Assembly (NCBI RefSeq): GCF_000150275.1
Contig: NW_002060944.1
Span: 6,051,102-6,115,101 of the forward strand
DNA: 64,000 nt
From: Trichoplax adhaerens
Lineage: Eukaryota; Placozoa; Uniplacotomia; Trichoplacea; Trichoplacidae
Reading direction: 5' to 3'
Shown here in pieces: positions 25,001-35,548 of this stretch. A program made the translations under genes and the position numbers. Below the pieces are notes generated by a model. That model did no database searches, was not told the DNA's origin, and saw only the letters and a list, made by a program, of their open reading frames with translations. Each line of letters begins with the position of its first letter. Positions within the stretch are counted from its first letter, which is position 1.

Positions 25001-26038
25001 TTTCCTTTACTATCATATATACGTACATCGGCACTATTTACAGATACGTGTATTTCAATCACATTTAAAATATCACTATCGCAATCGTATAATTCACAAT
25101 AATACAATTTCTTTAGTTTTGTTACCTCCTGTGCATTCTCTATGGATAATTCTATCCTTGTAACTGGTTCGAACGATCGAACCCTCAAAATTTGGCAGAT
25201 AAATATACATCAAGGTAACGATATATGGTCAAGCTTAATAGAAAAAAATGCTTTAAATTGCCTTCTTAATTGTTAAAGAAAGAGCCTAAATTCAGTCTTT
25301 ACTTCTTTAAGAATCAAATTCTATACGAAGTCAACAAGCAAATGATGGAAAGTCGAAAGCAATCGCCTCGGTATGTTGCTGCTTCTGTGGAACATGTTAC
25401 GATAATCTGGGTACTAAATTAGTTCTGATCATGTAATTTTTCAGTTACAAGCCATGACCCTTGACGACACTTGCAATTGGCTAAAAACAATCGGAATGGA
25501 AAGATATGAAAAACAATTCCGCCATCATCAAATCAGTGGGTCTATTTTACCAACACTAACATCAATTTCCCTTATGCGCGATCTCAGTATTGAACCTCTC
25601 GGACATCGTAATCAAATTCTAAGAGCAATTCAAGAATTAAAGGATCGCTTAGGTTACTATCTGGGCTGCCTAGACTTTTATACAGCACATATAATTAATT
25701 TAATCTAAATTTTTCTCTATCCAGATAATTCAATTCCTGATGAATTCCTTTGCCCTATTTCCAGAGAAGTGATGACAGATCCTGTGGTTGCATCAGGTTG
25801 TATTAAATCAGTTGATATAATAGCTACTACAGTATCATAGATTATTAATGGCAACTCATGTTAACCCTTTACCATAGACGGTTACTCGTATCAGAGGCAA
25901 GCTATCGAATCTTGGCTGAATGGAGGTAATCGTTTAACAAGCCCAATGACTAATGCTCCACTGAATGCATCTCTTTTAATTCCTAACAAAACTCTAAAAT
26001 CTCTTATTCAAAAATATCTTGACGGTGATAGAAGTTAA
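22003..26038 (+). CDS. WDSUB1: WD repeat, SAM and U-box protein
   Basis: Predicted U-box E3 ubiquitin ligase with a WD40 propeller as substrate platform. Eleven exons: 22003-22654, 23860-23916, 24141-24187, 24470-24522, 24645-24678, 24953-24993, 25117-25214, 25339-25370, 25445-25652, 25725-25796, 25878-26038. They give 484 residues (human WDSUB1 is about 476). Seen: WD blades from residue 1 to about 335 (GHTYAVNTCCFS, SGDQTIKVWE, SGAFDGHIKLWQ, ATCGSDMFVKLWD, SGSGDRSVIIWNP, TGSNDRTLKIWQ); a SAM domain, about 340-405 (CNWLKTIGMERYEKQF...LGHRNQILRAI); and a U-box, about 411-484 (IPDEFLCPISREVMTDPVVAS, DGYSYQRQAIESWL, TSPMTN). The three-domain order is diagnostic. The first exon holds nearly half the protein and is followed by a 1.2 kb intron. 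The acceptor of the 32-bp exon at 25339 was chosen to keep phase and is the least certain junction. Confidence 0.93.
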
Positions 26039-27053
26039 TATAACTTCAATTTAAACCGTAGTAATTGAATTAAAGTTTTCGAAAAACTAATTAAAATTTA
26101 AGAAAATGTACTTTTCCTATAATGTACATTGCTTATTCTATGCCATATCACCACTGGAATTATGGTTATTATAATTATAGCTAAAGAAAGTATTGACTTT
26201 CTCAGTTTACTGGTAAAACTTAATTGAATAGTGCACCTTTCGCGTGTATTATATGTACTGCACCGCGTGTGTATTATCGAACTCTTGATGACAACCTATG
26301 TGTATGACGCATAAGAAGCTAACAAAGTCCTCATAAGTACTGATACAAAAAGACATTTGAACTTATTCGTAAATTTAATCGCATATAATAGACTGTGCAC
26401 TAAGCATAGCTTTGCTTGTCTTAAAGTATTTCTGAAAATGAATATCTCCCTACATACGTAACGTTAAATAGATATATGGCATAACGTAATGTAATCCTCT
26501 GTTACTATTAATGGCATTGTTAGGGAAATGCATTTATAACGAGTTGTTTATAACGATATCGATGGTTTTTAATCAAATCGCAAATATCTGATTTGTAATG
26601 ATTATTTTAAATATTCGTAATTGTTAGAAATTATTTTACATTTAAGAGATACTGGATTATTTAGTGCATATATTACGCTCATGCTATCATAGGTATTAAA
26701 GCTACTACCTAGGCGATGTACAAACTACTAGTCTAACTTGTGTTATATAATTTGTGTATTTCACGGCACTATTAGATATTCATAGTAACATGAGCAATAA
26801 AAAGTTACATTTTATTAACGATACATCTGTACTTTCAAATAGATTTCATGCCACAATATTATCAGGTTGCAACTAATATGTAGATCTTTACAATTCTTTA
26901 AAAATATTTAAATAAAGTTTAATTCTAGACAAATTTAGATTATGCGTTTTTTCTCAACTTTGGAAACAAATAAAACAGCACAATATAAAAAGATTCATTC
27001 TTAATTATTCAGCTCTTAATACCTTCTTAGTACTATAGTGTATTATGGACGGC
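26039..27053. other. 3'-3' spacer between WDSUB1 and RPE
   Basis: About 1 kb of AT-rich sequence between convergent stop codons. Nothing coding or structured is recognised. Confidence 0.6.
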
Positions 27054-29525
27054 TTATAATGGAGCTTGATGCATGTATTGCTCAACAACGCTTTTCAATG
27101 TAGAAATTACTCCTCTTGGATCCTGACTTTTTATGATAGCACTTCCCGATACTATCATATTTGCGCCAGCCTTTTAATAGTATTCATTAATTGTTATTAA
27201 AACAGGTAAGGTATGCAGACAGCGAAATTAGTACAAATCGAAATGCTTATCATTCCGTAACCGATATTAGTTGTTCGTAGTCATAAGTCATACCTTAGCG
27301 GATTGATCTATATTGGAAGGGGAGACGCCGCCATCAACACCAATATTTAAAGTTTTAAACTTAGACCTTAGGAAAGCTACCTAATATTACAGGAGCAGTT
27401 GAAGTAGTGTAAGTACACAGTAATTAATACTTAGTACGGCTTTTAAAACGATATTTTTCATATTTACCTTTGACATCATGTCACTCATAAATTTCTGACC
27501 ACCGAATCCGGGCTCAACAGTCATAACAAGGATCATATTAGCGTGATCAATATAGGGCAAAATCGTTTCAACAGGAGTCTTAGGTTTGATAGCGATTCCA
27601 ACCTATAACATAACCGTAATTTATAGTAAATATTAATAGGTTAGTTTAGGCTACAGCCGTAACATTCAGTCAGTTACTAATACGAAATCAGCAGAACAGC
27701 ACTTTAGTATTAGTAAATTAAGATTACATTAAACTTTATACGTAAAATACAAATAATCTATTTTATTTTCTTATCATTTACAGTATTAACTACGTATATA
27801 GATATCTTGTAACACATATTTGCAAATATGCGACAAGTATACGAGCAAGATGTCAAGTTAGTTAATACGCTTACGCTCTATCGACTTTAACAGAAAATGC
27901 TTACAAAAGAATGCAAACAAATCGTAACTGTCCGTAGTAACTTTGCATGTGATGTATACAATACACACCTAAATTTACTATAACTTTAGTGAGAGAATAT
28001 TTACTATAGTTCCTTTTAAAGTTATATTAATCTTTATCTATTTATTGAATATCCAATTTTAAAATAAATGAGTCATAATTATATGTATCAATATATATTT
28101 CGAATTAAGATCCACTAGACAGTGATACCCTTACCTTCATTCCAGTTTTTTTGATAGAATCAATAAGTTCTAGAGGATTATCTGAGATTCATTTTCAATA
28201 GGGTATAAAATAGATGAAGTTAGCGTAGTTATAGAAATATAACGATAACAAATGAAGATTTATGAATGTTGTGTCGTTATACAAAACTGAGGTTACTGTA
28301 GATACGATAATTAACAAAGTAATTTAAGGTTCAAGTATCAAACCTGTAGCTTCAATATGAAAGGTATATTGCTGAACACCAGCATCAGCCATGGGTTTAA
28401 CCCACTACAAATATAATATAGCGAATGAAAATTGTATATCTATTTTGAGGGGTATCATTAAAATGTACGTTGATTTATCTAGATTAAATTTCTTCGGATT
28501 AGATATTACGTACAGAAAAATTGTCCTACGTATTTAAAAGGTAAGCTACCATCTAGTCTACAACAGTTTACCTTTTCTGGATTAGCAACCATCATATGGA
28601 CATCTGTAACATGAGATTGACATAAGTCGTATGATTAGTTGCCATTTATGCTGCCATTAATTGATACTACTAGAGGTGTACTATATTATCTTTATACTGA
28701 TAGCTAATTGATTGAAATTCGGTTTATGATACTTACCAAAGAAACTTTCGACTTTCGATCTCAGGCATTCTACAACTGGATGACCAAAAGTCAAATTGGG
28801 TACGAAATGACTACAATAAGAAAGTATCATGCTTATATATCACATTAAACAATTTAAAAAGATGCAATCTCTATCGGAGACATCCAATCAGTACGGCATT
28901 AGTATAGACCAAAGTCAGCCAAAGTATACTCACAGTAAATACTTTAGTCAATGCAGCAGCGTTCTGATGATGCATTACTATGGTCTACCTTAAACTTTAT
29001 TTACAGTCAGCAATCAAGCTCAAGCTTTCCAGCTCAAGTTCTCGCAAGTAGACTCTCCAACTCTTTTACTTACGAACTGCATTATCATTTGTTTTGATTC
29101 AATTTATTTACAGCATCACAAATACAAGTACGGTAGGTATCGAATACTACTGTATCATTTGTCCATTTGTTAACCTACCAGATCTCACTAATTCGATAGC
29201 AAAACCAAAATGAAGTAAAGTATAGTACAATGTTCAAGTGCCTTATCCAGTCAATTACTCATACTGTATATAATATAATCATCGCTCGATATTAACGATT
29301 TAAATCAAAGCATACTCTATAACATGGCATCAATCTTTCCCTATTATGATCAACAATATAGACAAGGAATTAATCTTCTTTGCGTTGGTCTTACCCATCC
29401 ATGACATCAAGATGTAAATAGTCCGCTCCACATTCTACAAGTTTCTTAGCTTCATTAGCTAATACAGACAAATCGGAATTCAGTATAGAAGGGCCAATCA
29501 TTGCCGATAAGTGTGTCTGTGCCAT
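27054..29525 (-). CDS. RPE: ribulose-phosphate 3-epimerase
   Basis: Interconverts ribulose 5-phosphate and xylulose 5-phosphate in the pentose phosphate pathway. Eight exons: 29525-29395, 28810-28737, 28603-28572, 28404-28344, 28181-28135, 27602-27468, 27380-27294, 27170-27054. They give 227 residues (human RPE is 228). A TIM barrel beginning [13 protein letters not shown]. Metal and catalytic residues are present: H38 and D40 in [10 protein letters not shown]71 in DVHMMV, D176 in VDGGV. The [13 protein letters not shown] and IVSGSAI phosphate-binding motifs are intact. The ATG at 29525 gives the normal length. The frame stays open upstream to ATGs at 29633 and 29798, which would add 36 or 91 residues; the 36-residue version looks like a mitochondrial presequence. 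Confidence 0.95.
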
Positions 29526-29852
29526 GATTTGATTACTATAAGATGCTAATCTTGGAATAGATTGGATGGTGAATAAAGGAGAGGAAGGATTATTTCTGCA
29601 GCAGGCAGCCAGTTGGCGGTAAGCTCTGAACATTGAGTGTAATATGGTTGGCAGGTACTCAGGTAGTCTCAGAAGTCCCTGGTTGGTATGGTGGATTACG
29701 GGTATATCCACATCCTCATTCATAAGTCCTGGCACAATAGTACAGTATGAGTAATGTCTTTTAGCTGAAGATTCATATATCGTAACGGACAGTCCCATTA
29801 CCAGACTATCGTGGCTGCAGTACGAATATGATCGAAACTGGAAAAGGAGTTA

Positions 29853-30059
29853 ATGGTTTCCAAAGTTCCTGTTGAAGGCATCCACATACCTTTTAAACAA
29901 TTCTGTATAGTAGAGAGTAAGCAACTACTACAATGGCCATTATCATTAATAACTGACACTGAGTATATTGATTGCAATTTTGCTGAATTGATTGAAAGAG
30001 AACTGCAACCAGCGAAGAGGCAGACCGCGCAGCAACCTCGACCTCAACTTTTACTGTAG
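29853..30059 (+). CDS. small uncharacterised ORF, doubtful
   Basis: An ATG frame of 68 codons that starts 54 bp from the longest RPE start and runs the other way. The predicted peptide is mixed-composition, with a C-terminal Gln/Arg/Pro-rich tail (AKRQTAQQPRPQLLL), no signal peptide and no family I recognise. Its G+C content is higher than the surrounding spacer. It could be a short gene sharing a divergent promoter with RPE, the first exon of a longer gene, or chance. Confidence 0.2.
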   Translation: MVSKVPVEGIHIPFKQFCIVESKQLLQWPLSLITDTEYIDCNFAELIERELQPAKRQTAQQPRPQLLL

Positions 30060-30400
30060 TACAGGCACATAAGTAGGTGCATCGTTTTACCGGCTACTAA
30101 TCGATGCATATTCATATGTAATTGTGAGGTATAGTCCCCCAAATAGATCTTGTTATCATTGGCAGAAGATCTACTGATCAATACCAGGGACTTTTAAGTT
30201 TTAATTAAGAGAAAACCTTATCGATACAGACTCTTGGATAGTTGTGTAGTTGCAACGTGTAAAACTCGCAATCATTATTACGCATAGATCATATTCGTAG
30301 AGTAGATCCTATTGTTGCTAGCTCTTACTAGAAGAACTACCGATCAATGCACACTCTGATATGATTATAGAACATAACCCAAACCAGATCACGTTTATTA

Positions 30401-30425
30401 ATATACTGTACAGTGTACAGTATAT
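30401..30425. repeat. 25-bp palindrome of the GTACAGT family
   Basis: ATATACTGTACA and TGTACAGTATAT are exact reverse complements around a single central G at 30413. Confidence 0.9.
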
Positions 30426-31699
30426 GCATACACGAATATAAACCTACAAATAGTAGACCTTCCTGTCACTACAGCGATAGATAATCCTTGGTAGAATAAC
30501 GAACTCATGTGATAAAGTAAAGTTAATAAGAAATTACAGTACTAGCTATACCAAAAATTGTCTTGATGCACATCATAACATATAATATGGCATTTAATAA
30601 AGAAAATACGGTATTGGGATAGGGCAAAAGACTTTCATTTTTGGAGGAATTAGGCTCTATATTTATATTAATTGCTAATAAAATTACTCAGAAGTTAATC
30701 TAATATTTAGATTATGGCAATGATTTAAATTTTGCAACATCAACCATTACAATTAGTACATTGTATCCTGACTAACTAGCCGAAAAGATCATAAATCATG
30801 ATAATTCCTATTGATTAACCCTATTTATATAGTAGATCTGAATAATTTTAAGAATGAGTACCATTTGCTAGTGAATACCTTCATGATAAGTTTATTGCGG
30901 GAGGCATCAATGTTGAATACACTTATAATTAATTAATTATATCACAGAAAATGATATTTCAGTGAGACAGAAATTAAATGATCAGTTCGACTTGCGACAA
31001 ATGGAATAACTTGAGTAATAATTACCGAAAATGGCTACAGTATTTTTCAGGCATTTATAATTCAAAAAAGAATAGCCTTTACATAATAAAATATATTGAT
31101 CACAAATTTCTTAGCAGAATACAATATTCACTTTAAAGTATAAATTTTTTTCTATATACATCGAAATAAATTTCCTCATAATTACAATTATACAGATGAT
31201 ATATATATATATACATACGAGTATGCATTGTATATACATTCGTGCCCATCCGGAGATTGTTAGAAAAAGGAAATGTTACTCATGTACCGTATACATATTT
31301 GGCAACAACAGCACATTACAGTACCTAATATCCAGTATAAAAAGCTCAGTAAATTACGGACTACAGTTATTATCTAGGCTCTAAAAGAACATCCGTATCA
31401 GCATAGGACTCATGTAGTGCAATATACTAATGTACTGTTCTGTTTATTTCTACCGCAGAACAAATATCGACTTTACAAATTATGACAATATGGCATAATC
31501 ACGAGCTTTCACGGTATTTTTATATAGAATAATAATATACAAAACTTTCATTAATTTACAACGCAACTGCTAAAGAGCAACTCGCTTGCAATTACTGCTA
31601 TCACGTAACAAATTATGAATCAGTAGTTGTACGATGAAATACACTTTAAAAATCATCGCCTGATATATTGTAAGGCTTCAATGGACATTGCCCAAATAA

Positions 31700-33396
31700 C
31701 TATATTGACTTCTTTCCAGATGTTTCTTTTAGCTTAGTTGCAACTTTCATCCATAGCTCATCGTGATAGTTTGAATTCAAATAGCAATCCATTTCACCGT
31801 CTAGCACCTATAATTTAATCCCATAAGCAATCTTAGAGCGATCTTTTATAAATTTTAATTCATCTCTGATACGACATACCAGCACTGACGAGCAACCATG
31901 ATAAAGTTGGTTTTCACCATTACCTAACCAGGACTCGTAACATTCGTGTATATCATTCAAGTAATCCTATCCGTTTCGATCAAATTTAAGTTGGTAGAGA
32001 AAATATTAGGTAATTGAATATATTTCATTCTTTCCAGACGATAAAATTCAGTTATCCTTACCAGAGAAACAGTTTCTTCCTCTTTTCGTCCTCTTGCCTT
32101 CAACCTACTATAGCATACCTCAGGAGTAGCTCTAAGGTAAACTATTTTTCAATATCAAAGATATAATTTAGACTTGGGTTAGGGCCTAAAAGCAAATCAA
32201 AAATCTTCAATCTCCAATATCCCCTTATTTATGTAGCTTTTCCTTACCAATCAAATCTAATTTGGGTTTACAATTTTGCATTAGGAAATCGAACCACTCT
32301 ACATAACACTTGTATTCCATGTTGTTCAGTAGTCCGCTACAAAATGTTTTCATTACATATGTGTTACATCCATGACAATTTAATCGATTTACAGTAATAA
32401 CGACTCACCTTTTATATAAATTTTCAACAAAGCAGTAGCGAGCGCTATAGGCGGAGCGTTCCAGTACGCAGAAAGGTACTTGCTAACAATTAGGAATTAC
32501 TTATTAGGAGGATGCATGAATTTTTCTTGGTAACAATCTGCGTATTTTAGCATTTACTAACCTGCTTGGCATTATGGACATCCATCATAGTCAAGAGCAC
32601 ATAATTTTGAAACAGATATCCCCATCGAGCAGGATCTTCATACATTTTATGCTTAAAAATATGAATACATATACACAATTAACGTAAATATTTATTAATG
32701 GCAACAACGAAATAATGAATATTAAATCTTTTTCCAATATTATTACCGACAAATATGATATTTAAATTTAAGTAATGTCATCAGAAATATCTTACAATTA
32801 AATTATCTCCTCCAAGATCTTGCCATTTCTCTAGAGGTTCCGCTAAAACCTAGAGTTCATAGTTGAGAGTGAGCTTCACTATTTGTATTACATGTTTGGA
32901 AAGAGCTCATTCATATGGATATAATAGTAACTATAGAAACTACTTCACTATAATTAAATTATTTAAATACCTCAACTTGAGGGTTACTCTCCAACCGTTT
33001 CAAAAAGGTGGATTTCCCACTAGCAATATTTCCTTCTACAGCAATCTGTTATATGATTTAAACATGTGGTTATTATATATAATCTTGGGATCTGACCTAG
33101 GTTGAAACATTGTGGACTGCAGTAATGCTGTAGCACTTTTAATTAAATAAAAACTGAACGGTAATGTAATAAAATATTACCTTGAACTTTCTACCTTCGC
33201 TGCTGCTAGGTCGCTTTATGGGTTCTGTATTGGTATAATTATTAGAAACGTCAGCGAGTGGCTCTCTTTTGCTTCTAACCAACATTTTGGCATTCATATG
33301 ATTATGATGAATTTGATAGTTGGTTTGCAAAACCAGTGAGCGTTTGAAGATTTTCAATCTAGATAGAATAAGGAATGAATTACTGCATACCATCAC
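31700..33396 (-). CDS. dNK: deoxynucleoside kinase (TK2/dNK type)
   Basis: Phosphorylates deoxynucleosides for the salvage supply of dNTPs. Nine exons: 33396-33181, 33045-32971, 32849-32796, 32651-32562, 32482-32409, 32336-32248, 32141-32062, 31966-31880, 31807-31700. They give 290 residues from the ATG at 33396, or 257 from the ATG at 33297; the usual length is about 250-265. Seen in the 290-residue numbering: P-loop GNIASGKS 77-84; [12 protein letters not shown] at 153-155, the family's D/ERS motif, then [13 protein letters not shown]; the substrate-lid stretch [11 protein letters not shown]; and [14 protein letters not shown]. This is the dNK/TK2/dGK fold, not TK1. Sequence alone does not fix the substrate. 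The N-terminal tail is unusual: the longer start adds 33 residues lacking acidic residues, which resemble a mitochondrial presequence, and both forms contain REPLADVSN, a full destruction-box consensus. Confidence 0.92.
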
Positions 33397-35548
33397 AGTA
33401 ATGTCGATGCAATTTTACATTCCAATTGACATGGATAACGTAATAAGGTTATAAGAATATTTCGGTTATACGGTGATCGAAATTTATGATGTGATTTTTT
33501 TAATTATTTGTTCGCCATTCTATAATACTATCGAAGTAGTAACGTATCGTACTGCTGTTCCTACGGTAGTAATAGAATATTTTACATGGAGATACAAGAG
33601 TATTAATGATTTATTGGCACATGGGTACACCGTACACGTACGTAGGCGCTATTGCAAAAATTTAAATTCCTTTCGTCAAATGTTTATTTGACTTTGCACC
33701 GATCAACTTTAAGAAAATGGAGCATCAGCGTCATTTAACGTGACTATACTGCTGGACACATGTTGCAATCGTCAAAACTCATGACACCTCAAAAAAGGCA
33801 GCTGGGAACCAATCATAGACTATAAGGTGTAATTTTCAACTGCTGAATACTAGTTTACCGTATTGTGCATGCTGCGCATAGCTGCAAGTCGAATGGTAAA
33901 TAAACGACTCTATTTTCTTGACCTTCAATTTTATACATGTAGGAATTCGATTAGGATTTGATCTAGTTTCATTCTATACCATAATCTGCTTGTAACTTTA
34001 AAAAAAGCTAAGCTTGATACGATTTTTAAAATCACAAACTACTCCCCTTTGGATGATACGAGAATTATTTACTGAATATTCACGTTGAAATTGCTGTACT
34101 ATTTGCATATTCTAGCTAATTTATACATGCTAGGAAGGCAGTTTACTGTAGGGATATCGCCGGTATTTCGGGCGGCTTACATAGCTGCTATTGAGAGAAA
34201 AAACTGAAATACAGCTCCATGTTTTTGTTCACAGATCCAAGTAGCACTATTATCATCTATTTCTACTTTCAGTTATCCCATACCTTAGACTAGCACTTTT
34301 GTCTATACTGTGCATACATGTTACCAGTCTGTCAATTCTGCTCACTAAAACAAGTCGATTGACTTTGGCGGTTGATTTCATTTAGCAAGAGCTCAACCCA
34401 AATTGCCTTTACGATATTTCTCGTCTCATTTTTACTTCTCTACTACACTAATCCAATCTGTTATAGATCACTCTAGCTAAAAATAAATTTATTTTACCCT
34501 ACTCTATAGCCAAGAACACTTATCCATGGGCAAAATCAACATCGCCTAGCTAAACATACCTTAGAGAGCAAAGGCGGTAAAACGCCAAGATTCACTTTTT
34601 TTTTTTTCACTTTGCAATCAATGACCAATACAACCAGTTCTTGACGGTTGTAAATTGAATTTTTCCTTGCGAAAGGAGGAATAGCATAGACCCAAACACT
34701 GCTTTTCAGGTGAAAATTTTCTAATTTACCTGACTAAAATAGCAGAAAGAGCTGAAATAATATCCTAAGAAATGGAGAGAAAATTTTTTCTTGACTGGAC
34801 ATTCATTGAAAGGCAATTACAGTAAACTGACAGTCAGCCTATTAAAAGAGTATTTACATTTCACTCATGGGAGCGAACTTGTATAGACATGTATGAGAAG
34901 ATTGGGGGCAGTCGATGTTTATTTTTAGAAGAGGGAGGACTATGGACTGTCGTTGGTTGATACTGTAGCCTGTAATGTGTTGTGGTGAATTGGATAGTAC
35001 AGTGTCGGATACTAGACGAGTGAACAACGTGCCATTGTTTTAATCTTAGTACTGTAGTGAAATACTTCAAAGGTACTCTACAATTCATATTAGTAACTAT
35101 AGGGCACGTGACACATCCATATCCTACAATACTATGTATTCTAATTTAGCTCATTGGAATTGGCGCTGCTTGAAAAAGATCCAGTTTAAATTTCGCGCCT
35201 CTTTGAACTGCACATGCTCAAAAATCGATCCGATTGAGTCGACTCCAACCATCGTGGTTACCTTGGAAACCTAGACATCGCTTTTCAGCAAACTTAATCC
35301 AATTTTTACAAGCTTACTATTCATTCACTGTGAACAGTTATTACTATGGATATTTGCAACTTGGAGACGGGCACATGGATGAAAGTGGCAAATGTATAGA
35401 TTAGACTAGGCCACTACTTGTGTATCGATAGCCATACTGGTAACATCTACTCTTCTTACTGATCCGGTTTAAAGGGATTTACCTCCCACTCCAGACATTT
35501 ACATTAGCATCTAAGTATAGCACGTCGGATGAAAAACTACCATCAAAT
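33397..35548. other. divergent 5'-5' intergenic region
   Basis: About 2.1 kb between the dNK and annexin starts. Frames at 33473-33691 and 34861-35088 show no family resemblance. An A/T-rich stretch contains a T11 run near 34598-34608. Promoters of both neighbours are expected here but no specific element can be named. Confidence 0.5.

Larger units (their letters stand above)
29526..31699. other. region between RPE 5' end and dNK 3' end
   Basis: Contains the in-frame upstream extension of RPE (29526-29798), a small plus-strand frame at 29853-30059 and a 25-bp palindrome at 30401-30425. The remainder (30060-31699) is AT-rich with no recognisable exon. Confidence 0.55.

Noticed and set aside
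24949-25188. Minus-strand frame of 79 codons
   Set aside because: It is antisense to WDSUB1 exons at 24953-24993 and 25117-25214, which encode clear WD40 sequence.
31700-33396. Thymidine kinase 1 family or adenylate kinase
   Set aside because: The ERS motif, [11 protein letters not shown] and lid arginines are specific to the dNK/TK2/dGK fold.
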